Of a stretch of 25,460 nt of DNA, positions 5,677 to 14,300 are shown piece after piece. Position numbers and translations under genes: made by a program. This stretch comes from an uncultured Collinsella sp. Lineage in GTDB: Bacteria; Actinomycetota; Coriobacteriia; Coriobacteriales; Coriobacteriaceae. The notes under the pieces are model-generated. The model saw only the letters and a program-made list of their open reading frames with translations. It was not told the origin of the DNA and did not search any database. The DNA lies in NCBI GenBank assembly GCA_900540095.1, contig UQEO01000022.1, positions 1 to 25,460 of the forward strand. The letters are read 5' to 3'. Each line of letters starts with the position of its first letter. The first letter of the stretch is position 1.

Positions 5677-8037
5677 CTACACACGACGCTTGAGCTGAGC
5701 TCCGCCTTCGCCGGGCATAAGACGGCGAGCGTCGTAGACCGAATCGACGCTGCTGATGGAAGCAAGCAGCGGATCCAGACCGCTCGCGTCCGAGATTTCG
5801 ACCATAAAGCGCAAGGTTGCAATACCCTCGCGGTTGGTCGACGTGGCGGCAGAAAGGATATTGCCGCCCGCATCGCCAATGGCAATGGTGACATCCTTGA
5901 GCAGGCCCATGCGGTCCAGGCACTCGACCACGATCTCGACCTGGAAGAGGGTGTCGGCAGCGCCGTCCCACTCCACATCGATCATGCGCTCGGGATGTTC
6001 CATAAGACCCTTGACGTTAGGACAGTTGGCGCGATGCACCGAAACGCCACGACCGCGCGTGATGAAGCCGACGATGTCGTCGCCCGTCACGGGGTTGCAG
6101 CAATGAGCCAGACGGACCAGCAGGCCGCTGTTGCTCTCGCCCTTGACGATAATGCCGTTACTGGCGCTCTTGCCGCGCTTTTGCGGCTTGCGGTTGGAGC
6201 CGCGGGCGGGCTGCTTCACGACCTCGGCGATAGCCTCGGCCTTGGTGAGCTGTTCCTCGGGCTTGGGGTCCAAGATTTGCTCGACCTTATTGCCCACAGC
6301 GCGCGGGGCAACCTTGCCGGCGCCGACGGCGGCAAACAGGTCCTCGAGCTGCTTGAAGTTAAACTGCTCCACCACGGCGTTGAGTGCACGCGTCGAACGC
6401 GGCGTAGAAATGCCATAGCCACGCTTACGCAGGTCCTTGGCCAGCATATCGCGACCGGCGGCAGCGTCGTCGTCCTTGGTCGCAGCGGCAAAATAGCGGC
6501 GGATCTTTGACTTGGCGGAAGGTGTCTTAACGATCTTAAGCCAATCGCGCGACGGCTTGGAACTCTTGTTAGTCAGGATTTCAACGCGGTCGCCCGTCTT
6601 GATCTCGTGCGTGAGCGGAGCCACCGCACCGTTGATTTTGGCGCCGACGCAGTGGTTTCCCACCTCGGTGTGAACGGCATAGGCAAAGTCGAGCGGCGTG
6701 GAGCCGGCACGAAGCGCCATGACCTCGCCTTTGGGCGTGAAGACAAAGATCTCCTGATCGAACAGATCGACCTTCAGCGAGTGCAGGTATTCCTTGGCAT
6801 CGGTGATCTCGTCGGAAGCCGCCCAATCGAGCGAATGCTTGAGCCAGTTGATCTGGTCGTCCAAACGTTGAGCGTCATTGGTCTTGGAAGCAGACGATCC
6901 GCCCGACTTCTTATATAGCCAGTGGGCGGCAATGCCGTACTCGGCCTGCTCATGCATCTCATAGGTTCGAATCTGAATCTCGAGCGGACGAGCCGTAGGG
7001 CCGATGACCGTCGTATGGAGCGACTGGTAGTTATTGACCTTAGGCATGGCGATATAGTCTTTAAAGCGACCAGGCATGGGGTGCCACAGCGTATGCACCG
7101 CACCGAGCGTGGAGTAGCAATCGCGCACCGAATGGGTAATAACGCGCAGCGCCACCAGGTCGTAGATCTCGGAGAACTCCTTGCCCTTGCGCTTCATCTT
7201 TTGGTAGATGGACCAATAGTGCTTGGAGCGGCCGTTGATCTGGAAGTCCTCCAGACCAATGCGGTTGAGCTCATCGGTAAGCGTCTTGATGGTCTCGGCA
7301 AGGTAGCGTTCGCGGACCTCGCGCGACTCCGCCACCATACGCGCGATGCGCTGGTAGGCATCGGGCTCCAGGTAGAAGAAGGACAGGTCCTCGAGCTCCC
7401 ACTTAATAGAGCTCATGCCCAGGCGGTCGGCCAAGGGCGCGTACACGTCCATGGTCTCGCGCGCCTTAAACAGGCGACGGTCCTCGCGCAGGGCTGCCAG
7501 CGTTCGCATGTTGTGCAGACGATCGGCAAGTTTAACGATGATGACGCGAATGTCCTTGGACATGGCGAGGAACATCTTGCGCAGCGTAAGCGCCTGCTTC
7601 TCGTCCATGCTATCGACTTCGATGTTGGTGAGCTTGGTCACGCCATCGACGAGCTCGGCCACCGTATCGCCAAACAGGCCGGAAACATCGGCAAGCGAGG
7701 TCTCGGTATCCTCGACGGTATCGTGCAGCAGCGCGGCGCACACCACATCGCAGTCCATCTTGAGATCGGCCAAGATGATGGCCACCTCGACGGGATGGTT
7801 GATGTACATCTCACCCGAGCGGCGCTTTTGGTTGCAGTGCTTCTCGGCAGCAAAGCAATAGGCCTGCTCCACCTTAGAAAAGTCGTCCTCATTCATATAT
7901 TTGAGGCACAGGCGCTCCAGCTTGTCGTAGCTGTCCGCCATAATCTCGGGTGGCAGCTCATCGGCATGCTTATAGTGCTCCATCTCCGAAAAAGGCTGGA
8001 GGGTGGAATCATGGGCGGTACGGGCTGCGGCATCCAT
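5677..8037 (-). CDS. rel: bifunctional (p)ppGpp synthetase/hydrolase Rel
   Basis: Makes and degrades the alarmone (p)ppGpp in the stringent response, on ribosomes when uncharged tRNA is bound. All domains of the long Rel family are present in 786 residues: HD hydrolase with the intact HD..ED signature LLHDTVEDTE (His105, Asp106), synthetase with GRSKHYWSIYQKM and RFKDYIAMPK (324-333), EQAEYGIAAHW, TGS domain about 428-488, a conserved cysteine-histidine segment LAHCCNPVTGDD near 643-654 and a C-terminal ACT domain about 697-786. RFKD, rather than the EFDD of synthetase-only RelA, indicates a bifunctional enzyme. ATG at 8037 follows GGAAGGGGA. It begins 15 nt after the recJ-helicase stop, so the two are probably one transcription unit. 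Confidence 0.96.
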   Translation of the reverse strand: MDAAARTAHDSTLQPFSEMEHYKHADELPPEIMADSYDKLERLCLKYMNEDDFSKVEQAYCFAAEKHCNQKRRSGEMYINHPVEVAIILADLKMDCDVVCAALLHDTVEDTETSLADVSGLFGDTVAELVDGVTKLTNIEVDSMDEKQALTLRKMFLAMSKDIRVIIVKLADRLHNMRTLAALREDRRLFKARETMDVYAPLADRLGMSSIKWELEDLSFFYLEPDAYQRIARMVAESREVRERYLAETIKTLTDELNRIGLEDFQINGRSKHYWSIYQKMKRKGKEFSEIYDLVALRVITHSVRDCYSTLGAVHTLWHPMPGRFKDYIAMPKVNNYQSLHTTVIGPTARPLEIQIRTYEMHEQAEYGIAAHWLYKKSGGSSASKTNDAQRLDDQINWLKHSLDWAASDEITDAKEYLHSLKVDLFDQEIFVFTPKGEVMALRAGSTPLDFAYAVHTEVGNHCVGAKINGAVAPLTHEIKTGDRVEILTNKSSKPSRDWLKIVKTPSAKSKIRRYFAAATKDDDAAAGRDMLAKDLRKRGYGISTPRSTRALNAVVEQFNFKQLEDLFAAVGAGKVAPRAVGNKVEQILDPKPEEQLTKAEAIAEVVKQPARGSNRKPQKRGKSASNGIIVKGESNSGLLVRLAHCCNPVTGDDIVGFITRGRGVSVHRANCPNVKGLMEHPERMIDVEWDGAADTLFQVEIVVECLDRMGLLKDVTIAIGDAGGNILSAATSTNREGIATLRFMVEISDASGLDPLLASISSVDSVYDARRLMPGEGGAQLKRRV

Positions 8038-8052
8038 CGAGGTCCCCTTCCC

Positions 8053-11000
8053 CTAGGCCCGCGGTACGATCGGGCGGTTAACTTTGGCTAGCATATCAGA
8101 AGCGCACGAATCGAGCGCCCAGCTCCGGAAAGCCGAAAACTCCATGCGCGAGCGCAAGCCCTCCAAATAGCGAATTGACCTGCTCAATTGCACACGGCCG
8201 GGGTTTTCGGCCATCGCGATGCGACGAGTGTCGTCAAACCCCGAAACTCGACAGAAACCAAGCTCTTCGAAGATTCCCAGGCCGCTTTCCACCGAACGCT
8301 CGTCGACCGGCGTGCGCGCATCGATGGCAAGGCACATCTGCGCGATGTCGATATCGCTCGCGCTAAAGGAATCGTCCCCGGTTTTGCCGCGGTTGGAGCG
8401 CCACATGGTCTGCAGCGCGCGATAGAGCGTGACGAGCTCGTCGCGCTCGGGCGCATAGCAGTCGAGCAGGCGCTCGTTAATGCGGGCGTCGCGCGACGAA
8501 TAGAGCAGATGGATCACGGCGGGCTGGCCATCGCGGCCGGCACGTCCGCTCATCTGGTTGAACTCAATGCCGCCAAACGGCATGTGGTACAGCACGACAT
8601 GGCGGATATCGGGTAGGTTGACACCCTCGCCAAAGGCGGAGGTCGAAACAATGCAGCTGAGGCTTCCGTCTCGAAATGCTTCCTCCACGCGGCGGCGATC
8701 GGAACGCGCAAGCCCCGCGTTATAGAACGCGATATGGGTTGCGCAATCGGGCACACGCTTGCGCAACGTCTTGGCGAGCGCCACGGACTGGTCGCGCGAA
8801 TTGACGTAGATGACGGTCTTTTCCCCCGTCGCCACAATCGACACCAAACGGTTCTCGCGGCTCGCAAGGTCGCGGTCGTCCTCGAGCTGCAGGTTCTCGC
8901 GCACCGTCTCGTCGACCACCGTGCGAGTGATCGACAGCATGCGGGCGAGCTCGGCCACGACCGGAGCCGTCGCGGTGGCCGTCGCAGCCATAACGACCGG
9001 GTCGCCCAGGGCTTTGAGGATATCGGGCATGTCGAGATAGGCGCTGCGGTCGCCGCCCTTGGCAAGACCGGCATGATGCGCCTCATCGATAACGACAAAG
9101 CCGATGCGGCCCGAACGCGCGAAGCGGTCACGGTGGATTGACAGGAACTCGGGCGTCGTGAGCACGATACCGGTGCGGCCTGAAGCTAGGCCGGCGAACA
9201 CGTCATCGCGTGCGGCCTCCACGGTCTCGCCGGTCAGCACGCCAACGCCAATGCCAAGCGATGCCATCGTCGACGAGAGGTGATAGGCCTGGTCGGCAAC
9301 GAGCGCACGCAGCGGATAGACAAAGATGCTCGCACGTCCGCGAAGCACCGCCTCACGCGCGGCATGCACATGGAAGATGAGCGACTTGCCGCGGCCCGTT
9401 CCCATAACCGCCAAGACACTCTGGTGATCGGCCAAGGCGTCGAGCGCCTCAACCTGCGCGCGGTGCGGCTGGCTCGATCCGATAAAGCTATGGATAAGCG
9501 AGCGCGTGAGCTCGGTATAGGAAAGCTGGGCGAGCGTCTCGCGCTTACGCGACTCCAGGCGCAGGCCGGAATCCGCCGGCTGCACGCCACGACGAAGCTC
9601 GCATGCCGGATCGTCGACGCTGGGCAGCGTGGTATCGCGGACCAGAACATCCTTGATCATGAGCTTGGGCTTCACACGCCCCTGCCAATGCTCGGCCACG
9701 GCCTCGAACACCAAGTCGACGGCGCTGTCGCAATTGATGAGCCTATCGATCTGCGGCACGCGGAACATGATGGCCGGCACGCTCGCGGCGCCATCGGTCG
9801 CCACAAAGCGCATGTGCTCGCCAGTTTTGCCCACCACGGCGCGATCGCACATTGTCACGCCCTCGGCCGCCAACAGCGGCACCTTGTTGCCCTGGCCAAA
9901 CGGCTCAAGACGGGAGATCTGCTCGATAGTCTCGATATTTAGCTCGGAGAGGTCAACGGTGGCGGCAACCTCGTCAGTGTCCTCAAAGTCCTCGGCGGGA
10001 AGCTCCGATAGCACGGCCGAAAGGCGACGGCGGAACTCATCGAGCTTGGATGCCTCGATGGTCACACCCACCGCACCGGCATGCCCGCCGCGGCGAATCA
10101 GCAGGTCGGAGCAACGCTCGACGGCGTCGAACAGGTTGACCTTGCCCACCGAGCGGCCCGATCCGCGAGCGATACCGTCCTCGATCGAGAACAGCAGCGC
10201 CGGCACGTGATAACGGTTGGTCAGGCGGCTCGCCACGATGCCCTTGACGCCCTCGTGCCAGCCCTCACCTCCCACGACGATTGCGCGCCCGCCGTCATAA
10301 GTCTCCTCGACCTTCGCCATGGCATCGCGCGTAAGCTCGGCCTCGATCTCGCGGCGTTGGCGATTGATTTCCTCGAGCTCGGCGGCAAGCGCGCTCGCTT
10401 CGATGGGATCGCGGGCAAGCAGCAGGTCGAGCGCCAGCTTGGGATCAGCCATGCGACCGGCAGCGTTTAAGCGGGGAATGAGCGAGAATGACAGGCCATC
10501 CGCCGTAATGCTCGAAAGGTCCGCCTTGGCGAGCGCGGCAAGCGCGATATAGCCGGGGCGAGCGGTTACGCGCATCTGCTGGATGCCCTCGGCAACCAGC
10601 GCGCGGTTCTCGGGCGTGAGCGGCATCATGTCGGACACGGTGCCCAGCGCCGCGACCTCGATTAGCGAACGCCAATACGACGGCTTGCCCAGGCGCTCAC
10701 CCAGGACTTGCACCAGCTTGAGCGCCACACCAGCACCGGCAAGCTCACGCGAGGGGCCCTCGTCCTCGAGCTTGGGGTCAGTCAGGGGCACACCCTGCGG
10801 CACCTGGTCGGAGGGCTCGTGATGGTCCGTGACCACCAAATCGATCCCCAGGCTCTCCAGGTAGGAAACCTCTTCCTTGGCGGCAATGCCGTTATCGACG
10901 GTCACGATCAGCTGGGGGCGAGCGAGCTCGTTAACGCGGTCGAGCGCCGCGCGCGAAAGACCGTAGCCCTCATCAAAGCGATGCGGAATAAACGGCGTGA

Positions 11001-11340
11001 CATCGGCGCCAAACGTGCGCAGCGCCTCGGTCAACAGGCAGGTCGACGTAATACCGTCAACGTCAAAATCGCCAAAGACTGCAATGTGCTCGTGGTTGCG
11101 AATAGCACGCTCGACGCGGTCGGCAACAACCGACATGCCCGGGATAATGAGTGGGTCTGCCCAGTCGCGATCGAGCGAAGGCGTCAAAAACAATTGGCCC
11201 TCTTTGATGGAGCCAATGCCGTGCGCGACCATAATGCGCGCCACCAGCCCGGGAATGCCCAGACCAGCCGAAAGCTCCTTTTCGAGCTCGGGATTTTGCT
11301 GAGCGACCGCCCAGCGATGCGTCGTCTTAAGCGATGACAT
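8053..11340 (-). CDS. recJ: RecJ exonuclease fused to RecQ-like helicase
   Basis: One uninterrupted 1095-residue frame. Residues 1 to about 570 are RecJ, a 5'-3' single-strand DNA exonuclease: DFDVDG (91-96), VTVDNG (146-151), TDHH (171-174), LGTVSDMMPL near 233-242, then the DHHA1 domain with RGSGRS and GGHAGAVG (418-425) and an OB region. Residues about 605-950 are a superfamily 2 helicase: Walker A GTGRGKS (647-653), YPLRAL, DEAH (752-755), ATATATA, VIYVNSRDQS, SAFGEGVNLPD and QMSGRAGRDG (929-938). About 145 residues follow, with no obvious zinc cysteines. Usual RecJ is about 550-800 residues. RecQ and RecJ normally cooperate as separate proteins in RecFOR end resection; here both activities appear on one chain. 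Start ATG 11340 with GGGGGTG upstream; a GTG at 11385 lacks a site. rel follows 15 nt downstream. Confidence 0.93.
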   Translation of the reverse strand: MSSLKTTHRWAVAQQNPELEKELSAGLGIPGLVARIMVAHGIGSIKEGQLFLTPSLDRDWADPLIIPGMSVVADRVERAIRNHEHIAVFGDFDVDGITSTCLLTEALRTFGADVTPFIPHRFDEGYGLSRAALDRVNELARPQLIVTVDNGIAAKEEVSYLESLGIDLVVTDHHEPSDQVPQGVPLTDPKLEDEGPSRELAGAGVALKLVQVLGERLGKPSYWRSLIEVAALGTVSDMMPLTPENRALVAEGIQQMRVTARPGYIALAALAKADLSSITADGLSFSLIPRLNAAGRMADPKLALDLLLARDPIEASALAAELEEINRQRREIEAELTRDAMAKVEETYDGGRAIVVGGEGWHEGVKGIVASRLTNRYHVPALLFSIEDGIARGSGRSVGKVNLFDAVERCSDLLIRRGGHAGAVGVTIEASKLDEFRRRLSAVLSELPAEDFEDTDEVAATVDLSELNIETIEQISRLEPFGQGNKVPLLAAEGVTMCDRAVVGKTGEHMRFVATDGAASVPAIMFRVPQIDRLINCDSAVDLVFEAVAEHWQGRVKPKLMIKDVLVRDTTLPSVDDPACELRRGVQPADSGLRLESRKRETLAQLSYTELTRSLIHSFIGSSQPHRAQVEALDALADHQSVLAVMGTGRGKSLIFHVHAAREAVLRGRASIFVYPLRALVADQAYHLSSTMASLGIGVGVLTGETVEAARDDVFAGLASGRTGIVLTTPEFLSIHRDRFARSGRIGFVVIDEAHHAGLAKGGDRSAYLDMPDILKALGDPVVMAATATATAPVVAELARMLSITRTVVDETVRENLQLEDDRDLASRENRLVSIVATGEKTVIYVNSRDQSVALAKTLRKRVPDCATHIAFYNAGLARSDRRRVEEAFRDGSLSCIVSTSAFGEGVNLPDIRHVVLYHMPFGGIEFNQMSGRAGRDGQPAVIHLLYSSRDARINERLLDCYAPERDELVTLYRALQTMWRSNRGKTGDDSFSASDIDIAQMCLAIDARTPVDERSVESGLGIFEELGFCRVSGFDDTRRIAMAENPGRVQLSRSIRYLEGLRSRMEFSAFRSWALDSCASDMLAKVNRPIVPRA

Positions 11341-11448
11341 AGGCACCCACCCCCGATAGGGGCAGGTCGCCGCGATACCTCTCACGGTTCATAGCGATGA
11401 GTCCTCTGTGTATGCCCGCTTCGGCAGGCAGATCTGTTGAACGGATTT

Positions 11449-11454
11449 ATTATA
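11449..11454 (-). promoter_or_regulatory. -10 box for recJ-rel
   Basis: Minus-strand TATAAT, a perfect consensus -10, about 108 nt before the recJ ATG. The -35 region at the usual spacing is GC-rich and poor. Confidence 0.5.
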
Positions 11455-11503
11455 CCGTGCGGCGCGGACGCAAATCGCCGCAGCACGCCGCGGTTTCGGT
11501 AAA

Positions 11504-11534
11504 CGAGGGCGGTAATACCCTCGAAATAATCGAG
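11504..11534 (+). promoter_or_regulatory. overlapping palindromes in the divergent promoter region
   Basis: Two short inverted repeats, CGAGGG-N8-CCCTCG (11504-11523) and CTCGA-N5-TCGAG (11520-11534), lie between the divergent recJ and transporter genes. They could be operator sites; no regulator gene is adjacent. Confidence 0.3.
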
Positions 11535-11616
11535 CGTTTCTGACGCACGGACACATGCAAGCGTCTAGCATATCCATTCAAAACGGATTCACGAGCAAAG
11601 GGAGTCACAAGAGCAT

Positions 11617-12615
11617 ATGAAGCAATGGGTTGGACTGGGCAAGTTTCTCGCGGGGCACATGCAGGTCATCGTTCCGATTTGCGTGGCGCTCGGCGTGCTC
11701 TTTCCTCAGCAGATCGGCGTTCTCAAGCCCATCGTTCCCACCCTGTTTGCCTTTATGACGTTCCAAGGCGCGCTCAGCAACACCTTCCACCAGGTAGCTG
11801 AGGTGTTCCGCCGTCCCCTGCATCTGATTTTGGCGTTATTTGTCTCGGCTGTGATCATCCCCATCGCGGCGTATGCCATGGGCTCACTGTTCTTTGGCTC
11901 CAACCCCAACCTTGTCTGCGGCATCGTGCTCGAGTACAGCGTACCCGTGGCAGTCACTGCCTTTATGTGGATTAGCATGTTCGGCGGCAACGGCCCGCTC
12001 GCGCTCACCATCATCCTGACGTCCTCGGTTATATCGCCCGTAACGATTCCGCTCACGCTCAAGCTCCTGTTGGGCGCCACCGTCGCAATCGATGTTCCGA
12101 GCATGATGCAGAACATGGCCTTTATGATTGCCATCCCCGCCGTGCTCGGCATCGTGATCAACGATCTCACGCACGGCTGGGGACACGAGAAACTCTCCCC
12201 CGCGCTCTCGCCCGCCTGCAAGTTCATGATGATGGGCGTTATCGCCTCCAACTCCACCGCCATGAGCGAGTACATGCTGCACATGAACGCGGTGCGCTTG
12301 GAAGTAGCCCTCTTTATTTTGGTCTTCGCCATCAGCGGCTTTGTCGTCGGCATTCTGGTCGCCCGCGCGCTGCATCTGCCATATAGCGAAACGACCACCA
12401 TGTGCTTTACCTGCGGCATGCGCAATATCTCTTCGGGCGCCGTCATCGCCACGCAATACTTTCCGGGCGAAGTCGTGTTTCCCGTCATGTGCGGAACGCT
12501 GTTTCAGCAGGTGCTCGCCTCGTTTATCGGGCACCTCTTTGAGCGTCTGACCGGCGAGGAGCGCGCCGCCCAGCGCAAGCGGGTCGAGGCCGGCCGCGAC
12601 GCCATGGGGCGCTAG
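11617..12615 (+). CDS. bile acid:sodium symporter (BASS) family transporter
   Basis: A 332-residue membrane protein with about nine or ten hydrophobic segments, matching the BASS / SBF-like fold. Diagnostic stretches are FMTFQGALSNT near 47-57, EYSVPVAVTAFMW around 108-120 and CGMRNISSGAVIATQYF around 268-284, the crossover region of the fold. Members carry bile acids, pantoate, pyruvate or other organic anions with sodium; substrate is not deducible. ATG at 11617 has GGGAG 12 nt upstream, a long spacing. It is transcribed divergently from recJ and convergent with the next gene; a weak hairpin lies in the 30-nt gap at its 3' end. Confidence 0.85.
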   Translation: MKQWVGLGKFLAGHMQVIVPICVALGVLFPQQIGVLKPIVPTLFAFMTFQGALSNTFHQVAEVFRRPLHLILALFVSAVIIPIAAYAMGSLFFGSNPNLVCGIVLEYSVPVAVTAFMWISMFGGNGPLALTIILTSSVISPVTIPLTLKLLLGATVAIDVPSMMQNMAFMIAIPAVLGIVINDLTHGWGHEKLSPALSPACKFMMMGVIASNSTAMSEYMLHMNAVRLEVALFILVFAISGFVVGILVARALHLPYSETTTMCFTCGMRNISSGAVIATQYFPGEVVFPVMCGTLFQQVLASFIGHLFERLTGEERAAQRKRVEAGRDAMGR

Positions 12616-12645
12616 ACTGTCCGCATTACGCGGGTGTTAGTCTTG

Positions 12646-13443
12646 CTATACGAGCGTTTCCAGATGCGCACGCAGGCGCTCAGCATCGACATCGAGCGTG
12701 GTCTCAGCATTGACCTGGGCCAAACGATAGCCGACAAAGTAGGGCGAAACCACCCAACGCGGCAGCGCCTTGGCAATGGTCCGACCGCCCAGGTGATAGA
12801 AGAACAGGTTGTACGACTCTGCGCGACCACCGTGGTGCTCGTTCAGGATATAGCGCAGAGCTACCTGGATCGCATCGGCGAAGAGATCCGCCTCGGCTTG
12901 GTCTCGCATGCCATCGCTGGCGGCGATTCCCTGCGGGGCTGAAACGTTGACCTCAAAGAACCCCATAATCGGTTCGATTGAGATGTTGACCGAGATTCTC
13001 CCCTGTTGCCAGACATTGATGCCTTCGAAATTGGCGGAAGTCAGCGAAGCATAGCCGTCTTCCTGTTCCAGGCCCACAATCTGCATGTGTGGATGGACGA
13101 GGCTGCCGCCCGAAAGTGGGCCTTTGTTCTTGTACATGAGCACACTGCGGTACTGTTGGGAATCGATCATCTGCTGCCAACAGCCCAGGGCAAACCACAT
13201 CACATGATGCAGCTCATCCGGTTCATAGGTCACCAGGTCGGCGTCGTGATTGGCAGACTCGATCAATACGGTCTGACGTGTGGCCCGCAAGGTCTTGAAC
13301 TTATTCTCGAGCCAGATACAGTCACCATCGCGCTGGATGATGTTGGCGAGTCCCTCCGTGTCGCAAAAGGGGCACGCGGTGCCAGGGCGACGATTATCGT
13401 CGGGCTTACCGCTCGCCTGCTGAACGTCAAATACCAGCGCCAC
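12646..13443 (-). CDS. GalT-like HIT-superfamily protein (DUF4931-like)
   Basis: 265 residues with the landmarks of galactose-1-phosphate uridylyltransferase-like proteins: a CPFC pair (24-27) like the zinc CxxC of GalT, ENKFKTL (46-52), and HPHMQ (117-121), equivalent to the nucleotidyl-histidine motif HPHxQ of GalT. It is shorter than classical GalT (about 350) and most like the DUF4931 group. A nucleotide-sugar or nucleotidyl transferase or hydrolase activity is likely but the substrate is unknown. Start is GTG at 13443, with GGAGG 8 nt upstream lying inside the last codons of cutC; only 3 nt separate the cutC stop from the GTG, so translation is probably coupled. Confidence 0.8.
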   Translation of the reverse strand: MALVFDVQQASGKPDDNRRPGTACPFCDTEGLANIIQRDGDCIWLENKFKTLRATRQTVLIESANHDADLVTYEPDELHHVMWFALGCWQQMIDSQQYRSVLMYKNKGPLSGGSLVHPHMQIVGLEQEDGYASLTSANFEGINVWQQGRISVNISIEPIMGFFEVNVSAPQGIAASDGMRDQAEADLFADAIQVALRYILNEHHGGRAESYNLFFYHLGGRTIAKALPRWVVSPYFVGYRLAQVNAETTLDVDAERLRAHLETLV

Positions 13444-13446
13444 GGG

Positions 13447-14124
13447 TTATACCTCCAGCGGCACGATCTTGGTGCCATGGAGCTCGGAGACGCCTAGCGC
13501 CGCCGCGACCGCGTCGCGATTTGCCGTAGTAATGCCGCCGCCGGGAAGGATGGTCAAGCGGTCGCCCGCATACTCGATCAAGCGGGCCAGGTTTTCGAAG
13601 TTGTCCTCGATCGGCGTACCGGCAGCGCCGCCATGCGTCAAGATGCGTGTGATGCCGCAGTCGACGAGTATGTCAATCGCGTCGAGCTGAGCCTCGGGCG
13701 AGAGCTGATCAAACGCCATGTGGAAGGTGATGTCGATGGGCCCACGCTTGCACTCCTCGGTCGCGCAGCCCGCAGCCATCACGAGGGCACCGAGCGTGAG
13801 TTCGTCGAGCGCCCAGCCGCCGGCGCAGGGCTTGCAGCAGCCAAAGACCAAGCCGTCAACGCCGGCGCTCACGGCAAGGCCCAGGTCCATCTCCATCATA
13901 CGCAGCTCGTCTTGGTTGTAATGAAAGTCGCCGCCACGCGGGCGAATCATGCACACCACTCGCGCGTCATGCTCGTGAGCATAGCTGACTGTAGCGCTGA
14001 TAACACCGGCCGAGGGTGTAGTGCCACCAACGGCAAGGTTGTCGCACAGTTCAATACGCCTTGCACCGGCATCGATAGCCGCCGGCACCCGCTCAAAGTT
14101 CTCGGCACAAAACTCGTACAGCAT
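13447..14124 (-). CDS. cutC: CutC family protein
   Basis: A 225-residue TIM-barrel protein of the CutC family, recognised by RIELCDNLAVGGTTPSAGVI (23-42), MIRPRGGDFHYN (59-70), ITFHMAFDQ, ILTHGGAA and ILPGGGITTAN. CutC was named for copper homeostasis in E. coli, a role since questioned; the true reaction is uncertain. Start is ATG 14124, with GGGGG 7 nt upstream (GGGGGTCTATCT); an upstream ATG at 14181 adds 19 residues not typical for the family. It is coupled to the GalT-like gene downstream, which hints at a sugar or nucleotide metabolism role rather than copper. Confidence 0.9.
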   Translation of the reverse strand: MLYEFCAENFERVPAAIDAGARRIELCDNLAVGGTTPSAGVISATVSYAHEHDARVVCMIRPRGGDFHYNQDELRMMEMDLGLAVSAGVDGLVFGCCKPCAGGWALDELTLGALVMAAGCATEECKRGPIDITFHMAFDQLSPEAQLDAIDILVDCGITRILTHGGAAGTPIEDNFENLARLIEYAGDRLTILPGGGITTANRDAVAAALGVSELHGTKIVPLEV

Positions 14125-14182
14125 AGATAGACCCCCAAAGACAGCAGATGTTTTCCGACGGGCATTGTCACACATCCCCATG

Positions 14183-14251
14183 AAGTTGCGGTGGAATAGG
14201 GACTGTTTTGGCCTCTTAGACTCCCATTTAGTCCCTATTCCACCGCAACTT
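14183..14251. repeat. perfect 22-bp inverted repeat
   Basis: Arms at 14183-14204 and 14230-14251 are exact reverse complements (containing GTTGCGGTGGAATAGGGAC), separated by 25 nt. The right arm abuts the terminator of the liv operon, and the element lies upstream of cutC. It has no U tract of its own. It looks like an intergenic palindromic repeat or miniature mobile element rather than a regulatory hairpin of the neighbouring genes. Confidence 0.75.
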
Positions 14252-14290
14252 AAAAAGGGGGCGCTGACCGGGTTGGTCAGCGCCCCCTTT
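14252..14290 (-). terminator. terminator of the liv operon
   Basis: A perfect 13-bp stem GGGGGCGCTGACC / GGTCAGCGCCCCC (14257-14269 with 14275-14287) with a 5-nt loop and flanking AAAAA/TTT; on the minus strand the stem is followed by TTTTT. It starts 10 nt after the livF stop. Confidence 0.92.
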
Positions 14291-14300
14291 GTTGAATGGA

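Noticed and set aside
6922..8091. 389-codon plus-strand frame over rel
   Set aside because: Antisense shadow of the HD and synthetase domains of rel; no ribosome-binding site or recognisable motif.
11327..11392. 21-codon frame overlapping the recJ start, possible leader peptide
   Set aside because: ATG 11392 has a GAGG about 10 nt upstream and stops 14 nt inside recJ, but codon content shows no regulatory residue run and such overlaps arise by chance.
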